Origin: Marinobacter changyiensis
Lineage (GTDB): Bacteria; Pseudomonadota; Gammaproteobacteria; Pseudomonadales; Oleiphilaceae
DNA length: 64,000 bases
Assembly: GCF_009193265.1 (NCBI RefSeq)
Contig: NZ_VZZZ01000002.1
Span: 121,824 to 185,823 of the forward strand
Direction: 5' to 3'
This document shows positions 28,242 through 37,861 of this stretch, in pieces (the stretch's first letter is position 1; each line of letters begins with the position of its first letter). The position numbers and the translations under genes are program-made. The notes beneath the pieces were generated by a model that was not told where the DNA came from, searched no databases, and worked only from the letters and a program-made list of their open reading frames with translations.

Positions 28242-28739
28242 ATGCCAACTCAGACGGCTGAGATCCATGCCGAGAATATTGCCTCCTCGACCAATCTGGT
28301 ACCACTGGGCTGGCGTGAGTGGGTGGCCCTGCCGGAACTGGATATTCTGCGCATCAAGGCTAAGGTAGATACGGGCGCTCGCACCTCGTGCCTGCATACG
28401 TTCCGCATGGAGCCCTACACGGATGAGGCAGGCAACCCGCGAGTGAAATTCTGGGTGCACCCAATCCAGCATGACTTACACCAGGTGGTTGAGTGCGATG
28501 CCGCCGTGATCGATGAGCGCATGGTGTCGGATTCCGGCGGCCACCGAGAGCAACGCCTGGTGATACAGACAACTTTGCTGGTGGGTGAGTCCCACTGGCC
28601 GATTGAAATGACATTAACCAATCGGGACTCCATGCGTTTTCGCATGCTGATTGGCAGAACCGCGATGGCAGGTAATAGCGTCGTACTGCCTGAATCATCC
28701 TATCTAGCCGGGGAACCGGTGTTAAGGACAATTAAATGA
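28242..28739 (+). CDS. rimB: RimB-like retropepsin-type protease (ATP-dependent zinc protease family)
   Basis: The 165-residue protein belongs to the family annotated as ATP-dependent zinc protease but having a retropepsin-like fold. The catalytic Asp43 sits in [11 protein letters not shown] (DTGA), and a second hydrophobic-Gly segment MLIGRTAM appears near 142-149. In Pseudomonas fluorescens the RimB member of this family acts with RimK and RimA on the glutamate tail of ribosomal protein S6; that function is carried over by family and by position. The ATG at 28242 is preceded by AAAGGAAAG. The stop overlaps the rimK ATG by four bases. I see no small rimA-type gene between them. Confidence 0.8.
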   Translation: MPTQTAEIHAENIASSTNLVPLGWREWVALPELDILRIKAKVDTGARTSCLHTFRMEPYTDEAGNPRVKFWVHPIQHDLHQVVECDAAVIDERMVSDSGGHREQRLVIQTTLLVGESHWPIEMTLTNRDSMRFRMLIGRTAMAGNSVVLPESSYLAGEPVLRTIK

Positions 28740-29641
28740 AGATTGCCGTCCTGTCCCGTAATAAATCACTTTATTCCACACGACGCCTGGTTGAAGAAGG
28801 GCTGAACCGTGGTCATGAAATGCGGGTCATTGATTGTTTGCATTGTTACATGAACATCACCTCCGCCAAGCCGCAGATCCATTATCGCGGTGAAACCCTG
28901 GATGATTATGACGTCGTTATCCCGCGTATTGGCGCCTCGGTGACCTTCTACGGAACGGCGGTATTGCGCCAGTTCGAGATGATGGGCGTGTTCCCGGTTA
29001 ACGAATCCGTGGCCATCACCCGGGCCCGGGACAAGTTGCGCTCCTTGCAGCTTCTGGCCCGCAAAGGGTTGGGTATGCCCGTCACCGGGTTCGCCAACAA
29101 GCCGGATAACGTGCCGGATCTGATCAAGATGGTGGGCAGTACACCGGTGGTCATCAAGCTGCTGCAAGGCACTCAGGGCATTGGTGTGGTGCTGGCGGAA
29201 ACCCGCAAGGCCGCAGAAAGCGTGGTTGAAGCTTTCATGGGATTGAAAGCGGACATCCTGGTACAGGAATACATCAAGGAAGCGGGCGGGGCCGATATCC
29301 GCTGCTTCGTGATCGGGGACAAGGTCATTGCCGCGATGAAGCGCCAGGCCGCCGACGGCGAGTTCCGTTCCAACCTGCACCGCGGTGGCACGGCTTCGCT
29401 GGTACGCATCACACCGGAGGAGCGGCGCACCGCCATTGCCTCTGCCAAGGCCATGGGTCTGAATGTGGCCGGTGTAGACCTGCTGCGCTCAAGCCGCGGC
29501 CCACTGGTGATGGAGGTGAATTCATCACCGGGCCTGGAAGGCATCGAAAATGCCACCGGCAAGAATGTAGCCGGCATGGTGATCGACTGGACCGAGAAGA
29601 ACCAGGCGCCCTGGAAGACCCGTACCAAAGGGAGAGGCTAA
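28736..29641 (+). CDS. rimK: S6 modification glutamate ligase RimK
   Basis: RimK is an ATP-grasp ligase that adds glutamates to the C-terminus of ribosomal protein S6 and can make poly-alpha-glutamate. It follows E. coli RimK closely: start [31 protein letters not shown] near 62-71, ATP-grasp segments [18 protein letters not shown] and [20 protein letters not shown], and the metal-binding [14 protein letters not shown] near the end. Length is 301 (E. coli 300). The target S6 gene at 192 has an unusually long acidic tail. Translationally coupled to rimB. Confidence 0.95.
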   Translation: MKIAVLSRNKSLYSTRRLVEEGLNRGHEMRVIDCLHCYMNITSAKPQIHYRGETLDDYDVVIPRIGASVTFYGTAVLRQFEMMGVFPVNESVAITRARDKLRSLQLLARKGLGMPVTGFANKPDNVPDLIKMVGSTPVVIKLLQGTQGIGVVLAETRKAAESVVEAFMGLKADILVQEYIKEAGGADIRCFVIGDKVIAAMKRQAADGEFRSNLHRGGTASLVRITPEERRTAIASAKAMGLNVAGVDLLRSSRGPLVMEVNSSPGLEGIENATGKNVAGMVIDWTEKNQAPWKTRTKGRG

Positions 29642-29642
29642 G

Positions 29643-30707
29643 TTGGCGAGAGCACCTTTCACGATTGCCGGTGTCGAAATCAAGGCCGGCACTCGGCAGA
29701 CAGTAGAAGTTCCGGTCGCCAAGCTGTATACCCACACCCCGCTGCACATCCCTGTAGAGGTGGTGCATGGTCGTCGTGACGGGCCAGTGATGCTGGTCTG
29801 TGCGGCGATCCACGGTGACGAAATCAACGGCGTCGAGATTATCCGTCGGGTGCTGCGAAACGCCTCCTTGCGGCATCTTCGGGGTACCCTGGTGGCGGTG
29901 CCTATCGTCAACATTTTCGGGTTCGTCCAGCGTACCCGGTATCTGCCGGACCGCCGTGATCTGAATCGCTGTTTCCCGGGCACTGAAAGCGGCTCTCTGG
30001 GTGGGCGTATTGCCTATCTGTTCCGCACCCTGATCATGGAAAACGTAACGCACATTATCGACCTGCACACCGGCGCCATCCACCGCTTCAACCTGCCGCA
30101 AATCCGGGCCGAGCTGAAAAACCCGGAAACCGCACGAATCGCCGAGGCTTTCGGTGCCCCGGTTATCCTGAATGCCAGTCTGCGGGAAGGCACACTGCGG
30201 GAATACGCGGATTCCCTGGATATTCCCGTCATCACCTTTGAGGGTGGCGAGGCCCTGCGCTTTGATGACGTGGTGATTACGAGCGGCGTGCGGGGTGTAA
30301 TCCGGGTGATGCGGGCGCTGGAGATGTTGCCTGTCAAAGCCGTGCGGAGTAAACCGAGGAAGCGTTCGGAGGTTGCCGTAACCTCCACTTGGGTGCGGGC
30401 GGACATTGACGGCATCATGCGCCCGATCGTGCGACTGGGTCAGCGGGTACGAAAAGGCCAGAAGCTGGCGGTAGTCGCTGATCCGTTCGGTGAAACGGAG
30501 ACCGCCATTATCACGCCGGTATCGGGCATCGTCGTGGGTATGAACAATCTGCCGCTGGTGAACGAAGGCGAGGCGATCTATAACATTGCCCGCTTCGATG
30601 AACTGGACGAAGCAGAAAAGGCCATGGATTACTTCCGGTCCCGATTCGACCCGGAAGTAACCGAAGCCGTCATGCCGATGCACCCATGGGACGATCAGCA
30701 GAAATAG
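29643..30707 (+). CDS. Succinylglutamate desuccinylase/aspartoacylase (AstE-like) family protein
   Basis: A 354-residue zinc amidohydrolase of the M14 fold. The zinc ligands are His57 and Glu60 in AAIHGDEINGVE and His142 in IIDLHTGAIHR; the general base is the glutamate of TFEGGEALRF near 200. A C-terminal domain after about 255 has the RVRKGQKLAVVADPFGE beta pattern seen in this subgroup. The TTG start at 29643 lies one base after the rimK stop, so it is coupled to the rimK cluster. No other arginine-succinyltransferase genes are present, so it is probably not AstE itself. A role in removing acyl-amino-acid groups, perhaps glutamates added by RimK, is inference. Confidence 0.82.
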   Translation: MARAPFTIAGVEIKAGTRQTVEVPVAKLYTHTPLHIPVEVVHGRRDGPVMLVCAAIHGDEINGVEIIRRVLRNASLRHLRGTLVAVPIVNIFGFVQRTRYLPDRRDLNRCFPGTESGSLGGRIAYLFRTLIMENVTHIIDLHTGAIHRFNLPQIRAELKNPETARIAEAFGAPVILNASLREGTLREYADSLDIPVITFEGGEALRFDDVVITSGVRGVIRVMRALEMLPVKAVRSKPRKRSEVAVTSTWVRADIDGIMRPIVRLGQRVRKGQKLAVVADPFGETETAIITPVSGIVVGMNNLPLVNEGEAIYNIARFDELDEAEKAMDYFRSRFDPEVTEAVMPMHPWDDQQK

Positions 30708-30734
30708 AGCACATCAGCCACAGGAGCCAGCACC

Positions 30735-31160
30735 ATGATCTGGGATCAGGCCATTATCGAACTGGCACCCTATCCGCGGGGGTTTCACCTCATCACGGAT
30801 ATCGTGGCTGCCCAGGGGCCGTCCCTCAGAAACTGCGAGGTCGGCCTGCTTCACCTGTTCCTCCAGCACACCTCCGCCTCCCTGGCCATCAGCGAAAACG
30901 CCGACCCGGATGTGCGGGGTGATATGGAGCGACATTTCAGCGTCATGGTGCCCCAGAACGCATCGCACTATGAACACACCACCGAGGGCCCGGATGACAT
31001 GCCCGCCCATATAAAGAGCGTGCTCATCGGCCCCTCCGTCACCATTCCCATCAGCAATGGCCATATGGCTCTCGGTACCTGGCAGGGCATTTATCTCTGT
31101 GAGCACCGCGACAGGGCCGACGGGCGCCGCATGGTGGCGACGTTGCAGGGGCGTTGGTGA
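30735..31160 (+). CDS. yjbQ: YjbQ family protein (UPF0047)
   Basis: The 141-residue protein matches the YjbQ/UPF0047 family: GFHLITDIVA near 16-25, LLHLFLQHTSASLAISENADPD near 39-60 in outline, and HYEHTTEGPDDMPAHIKS near 77-94, which carry the conserved histidines of the presumed active site. Members show weak thiamine-phosphate synthase activity, but the physiological role is not established. AGGAG precedes the ATG. It starts 27 bases after the AstE-like gene and is likely the last gene of the rimB-rimK cluster. Confidence 0.85.
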   Translation: MIWDQAIIELAPYPRGFHLITDIVAAQGPSLRNCEVGLLHLFLQHTSASLAISENADPDVRGDMERHFSVMVPQNASHYEHTTEGPDDMPAHIKSVLIGPSVTIPISNGHMALGTWQGIYLCEHRDRADGRRMVATLQGRW

Positions 31161-31252
31161 TTTGTGCGGGTAGCTGGAAGTCCATCCCTTATTGATGAAA
31201 AGTGATCTTTTGATTGTGCCCCCATTGCTCGCTTTCTCCGGTTTTGCTCTGG

Positions 31253-32353
31253 TCAGCGAACAGGCAATACGGGCTCCGGTTTCAGAAACGGTGCCGGATC
31301 AACCGGGCCGCCTGAGTAAATCCCGAAGTGGAGATGGGGTGGCGTGGTGCTGGCGTTACCGGTGTTGCCCACGTATCCGAGTATCTCGCCTTGTTTAACC
31401 CTGGCGCCGGATTCGATCACGAATGAATCCAGGTGGGCGTAGTAGTAGCGGGCACCCCCGAGCCCCAGCATGCCGCCCGATAGCCACACGTGGTTGCCGC
31501 CAATGCCACCTGTGCCGGTTCGGACATGGCCATTAATGACTGCTCTGACCGGGGTTCCCCTTTTTGCAAAGATATCCACACCGTGATGCTCGCGTGCGCC
31601 GCCATCGCGAAGGGCGCCGAAGCTGCTGCCTATATCGCGTTGCGATGCTGCTTCGACCGGAAATGGCAATGAGCCGCCATTGGCGATGGCCAGCGAGTAC
31701 TCCACCCTGGCAAACAACTCCGGTTGGAGGACGATGCGGTAGTCGCCAGAGAGGGACGCAACCCGGCTCCTGGTTGCGCCGTCGGCGTTCAGTTCCGTGA
31801 CGGTTGACCAGCCTTCGCCATCGCTTTCGTGCCGCTCCAGACTGGCGTAAAGCCGGCTATCTGAGGTATCCAGACGATAGAGTTGCCATGTCAGCTTTTG
31901 TCCCCGCTCAAGCGCCATATGATAGACATGCGCCTCAACCTGATCATCTGCAAAGGCTTCAGAGGTGTGGTACTGATCGCCAACTCGCAAAGGCTGGTTA
32001 TTCGCCCGCTCAACTGCCCCGGCCCATTGCTGACCCAGTGGGCTGTCCGCCAGCCCTGCCAGGCGCAAACGCCAGACAAAGACATCCCTCGGTGACCAGC
32101 CCAACCTATCGAAGGCGAGGTACCGGGCTGCCTTTTCGCTGCTTTCAGCCGCGTTCTGTCGCAGGTCATCCCGAACAGTGAGAAGAACGACCAGCAGAGC
32201 TAGCAGGCTGAAGAGTAGCCAAGGCCGAATGACGCGCTTGCCTGGCTTCATCTGGGGCCGGTCAGCGTTGTTGGTGTCTGTGCGAGCAATGCCAGACATC
32301 GACGTTTGCTCGTTATCGGATGTTTTGAATGGGTCACTCATACCAACACTCAC
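31253..32353 (-). CDS. Membrane-anchored M23 family metallopeptidase
   Basis: The 366-residue protein has a cytoplasmic N-terminus, one transmembrane segment near 45-62 (RPWLLFSLLALLVVLLTV), and a periplasmic region. A C-terminal LytM-type peptidase domain from about 245 carries the zinc motifs HHGVDIFAKRG and HLHFGIY, so the catalytic site is complete. M23 enzymes cut peptidoglycan cross-bridges or peptides. The middle region (70-240) has no motif I recognise. A second ATG four codons in (32341) is an alternative start. It stands alone, convergent with yjbQ and divergent from the chemoreceptor. Confidence 0.85.
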   Translation of the reverse strand: MSVGMSDPFKTSDNEQTSMSGIARTDTNNADRPQMKPGKRVIRPWLLFSLLALLVVLLTVRDDLRQNAAESSEKAARYLAFDRLGWSPRDVFVWRLRLAGLADSPLGQQWAGAVERANNQPLRVGDQYHTSEAFADDQVEAHVYHMALERGQKLTWQLYRLDTSDSRLYASLERHESDGEGWSTVTELNADGATRSRVASLSGDYRIVLQPELFARVEYSLAIANGGSLPFPVEAASQRDIGSSFGALRDGGAREHHGVDIFAKRGTPVRAVINGHVRTGTGGIGGNHVWLSGGMLGLGGARYYYAHLDSFVIESGARVKQGEILGYVGNTGNASTTPPHLHFGIYSGGPVDPAPFLKPEPVLPVR

Positions 32354-32590
32354 CGCATTGTCATCGTGGGTCGTTAGTCATGGCGAAGTCTACAATGGAA
32401 TCGACGGGTTGGAGCAGTATGTACAGCAGGCTTTTGCTCGTGCAGGAGCAGCGGTGAAATATTTACCGATCCGTTCTATCGGGATCCATCGAACAAAAGT
32501 ACACAAATCTCCTGCCTGATGTGACTTCCATGGTCTGAATTGTGCCTCACACTGTTGCCGGTAAGGCTTTGTTCTCCAAACAGGTGAAGT

Positions 32591-34531
32591 ATGAATCAGC
32601 ATTTTTTCAGGGCACTGTTTACCAGTCGTTTGTTGTTACCGTTTTTTGTGGTGTTGGTGGTGGCCAGTGCCTTGCAGTTGCTGGTCAGCCAGTGGTTGAT
32701 CAGCAGTGAGGTCAGTGCATTGACTCAATCGGTTGAGGCTTCTTTGCAGGCCGGGCGTGAGCGGGTCGGCACCGGGTTTTCGGAGGCTAATGGGGATGTT
32801 GAACAGCGCCTGGGGGCGATGCGGGAGCAGACTGCCTCGGAGCTGACGGGGCAGCTGCAGGTGCAGCTTGATGAGCGTCAGCAACAGATTTCCGACAATC
32901 TGAAGAAGGCGGTGATGTCCGAGGCTCAGGGGCTGGCGGATGCGCTGGCGGCGGTGGCCGCGCCGTTGATCTGGGACCGGGATGTGCCCAAACTTACCGA
33001 CCTGGTGGAGCTGATCGATGCCCGCCAGGCGGTTCTGTTTGCGGCGTACTTCGACCAGTACGGTGAGCGCCTGACCCGTTATGTCGACCGCACTGATGAG
33101 CGCGTCAAGACGCTGATGGATCAGGGTGACGGCCGGGGCGCCATTGGCAAGGTTCTGGACGCCGCCGTTAATGCCGATGATGTGGTGATTATCACCGCGG
33201 ACATTGCACCTCAGGGGGCGGTTATCGGACAACTCAAGCTCGGGTTATCCACCCGGGCCATCGCAGACGATATGCAGCAACTGGATGAGCAGTTCGGTGC
33301 CACGGTGAAGGCGAGCGCCGAGGCGGTCAGCAGCATCCTGTTGCGGGAAACGGGACAAGTCAGCCAGCGTTTGCAGCAGCAGCTGGCTGCCATCGAGGCC
33401 ATGACGCAGCAGGAAATACAGGCCACCGTCGACACTATTAATTCCAAGGCCGCCGGGTTGTCGGGCAATCTCTCCGTGTTCTCCATTGTGTCGAGCCTTG
33501 CGCTGCTGGTGTTGATTGCGCTGGTGCTGGGGGCCGGGGTGCTGGTTAAGGTCAATCGGTTGAATGGGGCGATCTGGGGTATTGCGGATGGCGAGGCGGA
33601 TCTTCGCCAGCGGGTCGATTTGAAGGGCAACAACGAGCTGACCCATATGGCCGGTGGCATCAACCAGTTTATCAGCCGCATCCAGACCATGGTCAGCCAG
33701 GTCAATGTGGCCGCCAATACGGCAGCAGGGCAGGCCGGTGAGCAAGGCAAGGCAAGCCGTGAGGCGGTGACGGTGGTGAATAATCAGCAGCAGGAAATCG
33801 ACCGGGTGTCCTCAACGGTGAGCGATATGTCCGGCAGTATTCAGGAGGTCGCCGAGAACATTCAGCAAGTGGCGGACTCGGTCCGGGGTATAAACTCGGA
33901 GAGCGAGGCCACGGCCGATATTTCCCGTCAGGCACGGGCTGAGCTGGACCGAATGGTTGCCGATGTGGCCGAGGCCGTTGAGGTGGTGACCGAGCTCAAT
34001 AATCAGAGCAAGGAAATTGGCTCGGTGCTGTCGGTGATCGGTGCCATTGCCGATCAGACTAACCTGCTGGCCCTGAACGCTGCCATTGAGGCGGCCCGGG
34101 CAGGGGAGAGTGGGCGTGGTTTTGCGGTGGTGGCGGACGAAGTGCGAACGCTGGCCAGTAAAACCCAGCACTCCACCACGGAAATACAGGCCATCATTGA
34201 TCGTTTGCAGAGCGGCAGCCAGAAAGCGGCCAGCTCTATCAACAAGGCTTCCGAGCGCGTGGCAGCCTCCGCCGGCCAGTTCCGTTCTGCCGATGAGCAC
34301 TTTGAAAAAATCAATAATCTGCTGACGCAGCTCCAGGACCGGGCGCTGGTGATCTCGGCCGCCGCCGAGGAGCAATGCACCCAGGCCCGGGAAATCACTG
34401 GCAACGTTCATGAGATGGCGTTATCAGCCGAAGCCACGGTGGTGGCCATCCGCCGCTCCGACGGCGCTAGCCAGGCGATTGAAACCGTTATCCGGGAGCT
34501 TCAGCACGCGGCGAAACAGTTCAGGGTTTAG
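32591..34531 (+). CDS. Methyl-accepting chemotaxis protein
   Basis: A 646-residue transmembrane receptor. TM1 is near residues 12-32, and the periplasmic sensor runs from about 35 to 300 with long helices and a central segment ([13 protein letters not shown]...[15 protein letters not shown]) resembling a small CACHE-type domain. TM2 is near 300-322. A HAMP domain follows at about 323-378, then a cytoplasmic helical hairpin whose tip is the highly conserved [20 protein letters not shown] followed by [12 protein letters not shown]. No CheR-binding pentapeptide is visible at the C-terminus. No chemotaxis genes are nearby. Ligand unknown. Confidence 0.93.
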   Translation: MNQHFFRALFTSRLLLPFFVVLVVASALQLLVSQWLISSEVSALTQSVEASLQAGRERVGTGFSEANGDVEQRLGAMREQTASELTGQLQVQLDERQQQISDNLKKAVMSEAQGLADALAAVAAPLIWDRDVPKLTDLVELIDARQAVLFAAYFDQYGERLTRYVDRTDERVKTLMDQGDGRGAIGKVLDAAVNADDVVIITADIAPQGAVIGQLKLGLSTRAIADDMQQLDEQFGATVKASAEAVSSILLRETGQVSQRLQQQLAAIEAMTQQEIQATVDTINSKAAGLSGNLSVFSIVSSLALLVLIALVLGAGVLVKVNRLNGAIWGIADGEADLRQRVDLKGNNELTHMAGGINQFISRIQTMVSQVNVAANTAAGQAGEQGKASREAVTVVNNQQQEIDRVSSTVSDMSGSIQEVAENIQQVADSVRGINSESEATADISRQARAELDRMVADVAEAVEVVTELNNQSKEIGSVLSVIGAIADQTNLLALNAAIEAARAGESGRGFAVVADEVRTLASKTQHSTTEIQAIIDRLQSGSQKAASSINKASERVAASAGQFRSADEHFEKINNLLTQLQDRALVISAAAEEQCTQAREITGNVHEMALSAEATVVAIRRSDGASQAIETVIRELQHAAKQFRV

Positions 34532-34557
34532 GGCTTGGCCGGGCCGTTGCTTCAGCC

Positions 34558-35943
34558 CTACAAATTAGCCTCGGCGTATTCCGCCAGTGCGGACCGAGGT
34601 ACACCCTGCAGGTGGATGTGACCACCGTGGCGGAAGCCTTTGAAGCGCTCGGTCATGTAGGTGAGCCCCGAGCTCAGCGGACTGAGATAGGGGGTGTCTA
34701 TCTGGGCCAGGTTGCCCAGGCAGATCACCTTGGAACCATTGCCGGCTCGGGTGATGATGGTCTTGATCTGATGGGGGGTCAGGTTCTGGGTCTCATCGAT
34801 TATGATCAGACTGTGCTGGAAGCTGCGGCCCCGGATGTAGTTCAGTGATTTGAAGTGCAGGGGCACTTTGCTGAGAATGTAGTCGACGCTGGCGGTCATG
34901 TTCTCGTCGTCTTCATGGAGTGCTTCCAGGTTGTCGACAATGGCGCCCAGCCAGGGTTCCATTTTCTCCGCTTCGGTGCCTGGTAAAAAGCCGATGTCCT
35001 CATCCAGGCCCTGGGTGCTTCTGGTAGCTATGATGCGTTTGTACTGTTTACTGGCGACGGTCATTTCGATACAGGCCGCAAGGGCCAGGATGGTTTTACC
35101 CGAGCCGGCCGAACCGGTCAGGTTAACCAGATGTACATCCGGGTCGAGCAGCAGGTTGAGTGCCATGGACTGGTAGATATCCCTCGGCACCAGGCCCCAG
35201 ACTTCTTCACTCATCAAGTCGTGCTGATGCAGGTCCTGCAGTACCAGACGGTCGCCGTCGATATCGACGACCTTGCCTATGAAGCCTTGCTCATCCACCA
35301 CGAACTCGTTGATATGCAAGTTCGCCAGCTCACCTTCTTTTTTCAGCAGGTGTTCGGTAACACCTTCCCGTTGCACGGTTTCCACCTTGGCGATGTTGTC
35401 CCAGAACGAGTTCGGGAACTCCTTGTAGCCCCGGGGCAGGAGCTCTATGTCATCCACCAGCTGATCGGTATGGTAGTCCTGGGCATCAACCCCGAAGCCC
35501 CGGGCCTTGAGTCGCATGTTGATGTCTTTGCTGACCAGGATGATGTCCCGGGATTTATGCCGGGCTTGCAGCGCTGCCAGGTTGTTGATGATTTTATTGT
35601 CGTTCAGGTGCTCCGGCAGCGCGTGGTTGCCGGCGTGTTCCGTGCTCATAAGGATGCAAAGGGTGCCCAGAGGTTCCGCCTTTTTGGCCCGGATGATTGG
35701 TACGCCGCGTTCAATGTCCTTGGGTGATGCATCGCCCAGTAATTTGTCGATGTTGCGAATCGCCTGACGGCAATCCGCTGCAACCGATTGCTTGCCGGTT
35801 TTCAGGCCGTCCAGCTCTTCCAGGACAGTCATCGGGATAATGACATCGTGTTCTTCAAAATTCAGGAGGGCGTTGGGATCGTGGATCAGGACGTTGGTGT
35901 CGAGGACGTACATTTTTTTCCGAGCTTGCGGTGCTCTTGGCAT
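34558..35943 (-). CDS. PhoH family ATPase with N-terminal PIN domain (PhoH2/YlaK type)
   Basis: The 461-residue protein joins a PIN ribonuclease domain (residues 10-150, starting YVLDTNVLIHDPNALL with the acidic active-site residues) to a PhoH ATPase domain. The ATPase has Walker A GSAGSGKT near 280 and Walker B IIIDETQNLTPHQ near 385. PhoH2 proteins act as ATP-driven RNA unwinding and cleaving enzymes in mycobacteria; here that role is by family only. An internal ATG at 35913 with a GGAAAAAA leader is an alternative start that would remove ten residues before the PIN domain. Transcribed alone, convergent with the chemoreceptor. Confidence 0.9.
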   Translation of the reverse strand: MPRAPQARKKMYVLDTNVLIHDPNALLNFEEHDVIIPMTVLEELDGLKTGKQSVAADCRQAIRNIDKLLGDASPKDIERGVPIIRAKKAEPLGTLCILMSTEHAGNHALPEHLNDNKIINNLAALQARHKSRDIILVSKDINMRLKARGFGVDAQDYHTDQLVDDIELLPRGYKEFPNSFWDNIAKVETVQREGVTEHLLKKEGELANLHINEFVVDEQGFIGKVVDIDGDRLVLQDLHQHDLMSEEVWGLVPRDIYQSMALNLLLDPDVHLVNLTGSAGSGKTILALAACIEMTVASKQYKRIIATRSTQGLDEDIGFLPGTEAEKMEPWLGAIVDNLEALHEDDENMTASVDYILSKVPLHFKSLNYIRGRSFQHSLIIIDETQNLTPHQIKTIITRAGNGSKVICLGNLAQIDTPYLSPLSSGLTYMTERFKGFRHGGHIHLQGVPRSALAEYAEANL

Positions 35944-36015
35944 AAGGCTCGATACCTCTCAGGCGTAAGGACCGGTTGGGCCGGTCTGGGTCGTTCGGGC
36001 GCTGGTCAGACTGCG

Positions 36016-36510
36016 TCAGTTGCCACTGGCACAGCGCTGGGTCAGTGCCTCGTCGGATATCAGTTTAAGCATGTCGTAAGTGGTAATAATACCGGTAATT
36101 TTCTTGTTTTGTGTGACGAAAATCCGATGCAGGTGCTCTTTCATCATCACGTTGGCGATTTCCCGCACCGGTGTCAGTTCGTCAACACACAACAGGCTTG
36201 GGGTCATGATGTCGCGGACTTCTACCGGCACCTTGCCCATTTCTTCGAAGATGATCATGCGCAGTCGCTTTGCCTCTTGCTCATCTTCCGGTGTCAGGTT
36301 GGCGTCTGCCTGATCGGACCGGCTCGAGGACCAGCGGAATTCAGTAATGTCCTTGAGGGTGGCAATGCCGACAATCTCGCCGTCGTCATCGATAACGGGG
36401 CTGCCGGTGATTTCATTTTCGGTCAGAAAACGGGCCAGTCGGTCCATGGTCCAGGATTGGGGAACGGCTTTGACGTTGGGGGTCATGATCTCATGGGCGA
36501 GAACAGTCAT
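36016..36510 (-). CDS. CBS-domain protein
   Basis: A 164-residue protein made of two CBS motifs: first TVLAHEIMTPNVKAV...ENEITGSPVIDDDGEIVGIATLKDI in outline (residues 2-58), and second VEVRDIMTPSLLCVDELTPVREIANVMMKEHLHRIFVTQ (about 95-135). A charged insert of about 35 residues separates them. Such Bateman modules bind adenine nucleotides and usually regulate a partner protein, but no fused or adjacent enzyme indicates the target. It lies between the PhoH gene and the min operon on the same strand. Confidence 0.85.
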   Translation of the reverse strand: MTVLAHEIMTPNVKAVPQSWTMDRLARFLTENEITGSPVIDDDGEIVGIATLKDITEFRWSSSRSDQADANLTPEDEQEAKRLRMIIFEEMGKVPVEVRDIMTPSLLCVDELTPVREIANVMMKEHLHRIFVTQNKKITGIITTYDMLKLISDEALTQRCASGN

Positions 36511-36637
36511 GCTTTATGGTCCTGCTGCTAATGCTCCTTTGAACTCTGAGCTTAGCTGTTCCGCCGGGCTTAGCAAACCTCCGCATCGACTTATTCCGCC
36601 TCGTCGCCCGGGAGGCACCCCTGGGGTGCGTCGGATT

Positions 36638-36705
36638 GTAGGAGCGGTTTCAACCGCAATCAGGGCCGCGCCTTGGCACCGGTTCGCGACTGAAGTCGCT
36701 CCTAC
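36638..36705. repeat. REP/BIME-type palindromic element, copy 1
   Basis: Two short palindromes face each other: GTAGGAGCGGTTTCAACCGC at 36638-36657 and GCGACTGAAGTCGCTCCTAC at 36686-36705. Outer ends GTAGGAGCG and CGCTCCTAC are complementary, so the whole can fold into a clover-like structure. Related copies are at 40520 and 40616. It lies between the convergent ends of regions, downstream of minE. Such GTAGGAGCG-type REPs are common in Pseudomonas and relatives. Confidence 0.85.
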
Positions 36706-36724
36706 AACAACGCGTCGTTTGCGG

Positions 36725-36979
36725 TTATGAGTGCTCGGGCAGGGTTACGTTGAGTTCGAGCACAGAGCAGTTTTCATTGCGGTCCAACTCCACCTGCACC
36801 ATGTCGTCGTCGATCTGCACGTATTTGCGAATCACTGCCAGGATTTCCTGCTGCAGGGCAGGCAGGTAGTCCGGCTGGTCCCTCTGGCCACGCTCATGGG
36901 CGACAATGATCTGCAGGCGCTCCTTGGCGACGCTGGCGGAGGGGTTTTTCTTGGTCTTGAAGTAATCGAAGAAACTCAT
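36725..36979 (-). CDS. minE: Cell division topological specificity factor MinE
   Basis: MinE stimulates the MinD ATPase and drives pole-to-pole oscillation of MinCD. The 84-residue protein has the usual parts: an amphipathic N-terminus [31 protein letters not shown] with the MinD-binding helix within it (given here in outline), and the C-terminal topological domain with [20 protein letters not shown]. It starts six bases after the minD stop. Last gene of the minCDE operon. Confidence 0.97.
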   Translation of the reverse strand: MSFFDYFKTKKNPSASVAKERLQIIVAHERGQRDQPDYLPALQQEILAVIRKYVQIDDDMVQVELDRNENCSVLELNVTLPEHS

Positions 36980-36985
36980 CCGTTT

Positions 36986-37795
36986 TTACCCCTTGAACAT
37001 CCGTGAAAAGAATCCCTTTTTCTGGGATGTCATAAACCTGTGCTCACGTTCTTCACCAAGTAGCCGGGCGACGGCATCCTCGTAGGCCTGGCCAGCATCA
37101 CTCTCATCTTCGAGAATGACCGGCATGCCCTGGTTGGAAGAGTTAAGCACGACCTGGGATTCCGGAATCACGCCCAGCAGGGGGATGGCCAGAATTTCCT
37201 CCACGTCGGCGACGGAGAGCATCTCACCCTTTTCCACCCGAACCGGGTTATAGCGCGTCAGCAGCAGGTGCTCCTTGACCGGGTCCTGGCCAAGCTCGGC
37301 ACGGCGTGACTTGCTCTGGAGAATGCCCAGAATGCGGTCGGAATCCCGTACTGAAGAGACCTCCGGATTGGTCACGACAATGGCTTCGTCAGCGTAATAC
37401 AGCGCCATCAGGGCACCGTGCTCAATGCCGGCCGGTGAGTCACAGACGATGTAATCGAATGTGCGGGACAGTTCGTTGATGATCTTTTCAACGCCTTCCC
37501 GGGTAAGGGCTTCTTTTTCGCGGGTCTGGGAGGCGGGCAGGATATAGAGCGTATCCACCCGTTTGTCGCGAATCAGCGCCTGGTTAAGGCTGGCTTCGCC
37601 CTGGATGACGTTGACAAAGTCATACACCACCCGGCGTTCGCAGTTCATGATGAGGTCGAGATTACGCAGACCGACGTCGAAATCAATGACCACGGTTTTG
37701 TGGCCCCGGCGGGCGAGGCCGGTACTGATCGACGCGCTGGTTGTAGTTTTGCCAACGCCACCCTTTCCTGAGGTAACGACAATAATTTTAGCCAA
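36986..37795 (-). CDS. minD: Septum site-determining ATPase MinD
   Basis: MinD is the membrane-bound ParA-family ATPase that recruits MinC to the poles and inhibits division there. The deviant Walker A KGGVGKTT is at residues 10-17, with the signature lysine Lys10 or 11. GLRNLDLIMNCERRVVYDFV follows near 43-62. The C-terminal amphipathic membrane-targeting helix KKGFFSRMFKG is present. Length 269 matches E. coli (270). It lies 66 bases after minC. Confidence 0.98.
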   Translation of the reverse strand: MAKIIVVTSGKGGVGKTTTSASISTGLARRGHKTVVIDFDVGLRNLDLIMNCERRVVYDFVNVIQGEASLNQALIRDKRVDTLYILPASQTREKEALTREGVEKIINELSRTFDYIVCDSPAGIEHGALMALYYADEAIVVTNPEVSSVRDSDRILGILQSKSRRAELGQDPVKEHLLLTRYNPVRVEKGEMLSVADVEEILAIPLLGVIPESQVVLNSSNQGMPVILEDESDAGQAYEDAVARLLGEEREHRFMTSQKKGFFSRMFKG

Positions 37796-37861
37796 GGTAG
37801 CCGTCCTGTCTGCAGTGTTGAGGGGTATCCACCCGGGATACGCTCATTGAATTTGGATAAA

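Noticed and set aside
29409..30683. 424-codon minus-strand frame opposite rimK and the AstE-like gene
   Set aside because: Both plus-strand genes have complete motif sets; the minus-strand translation is low-complexity and shows no domain.
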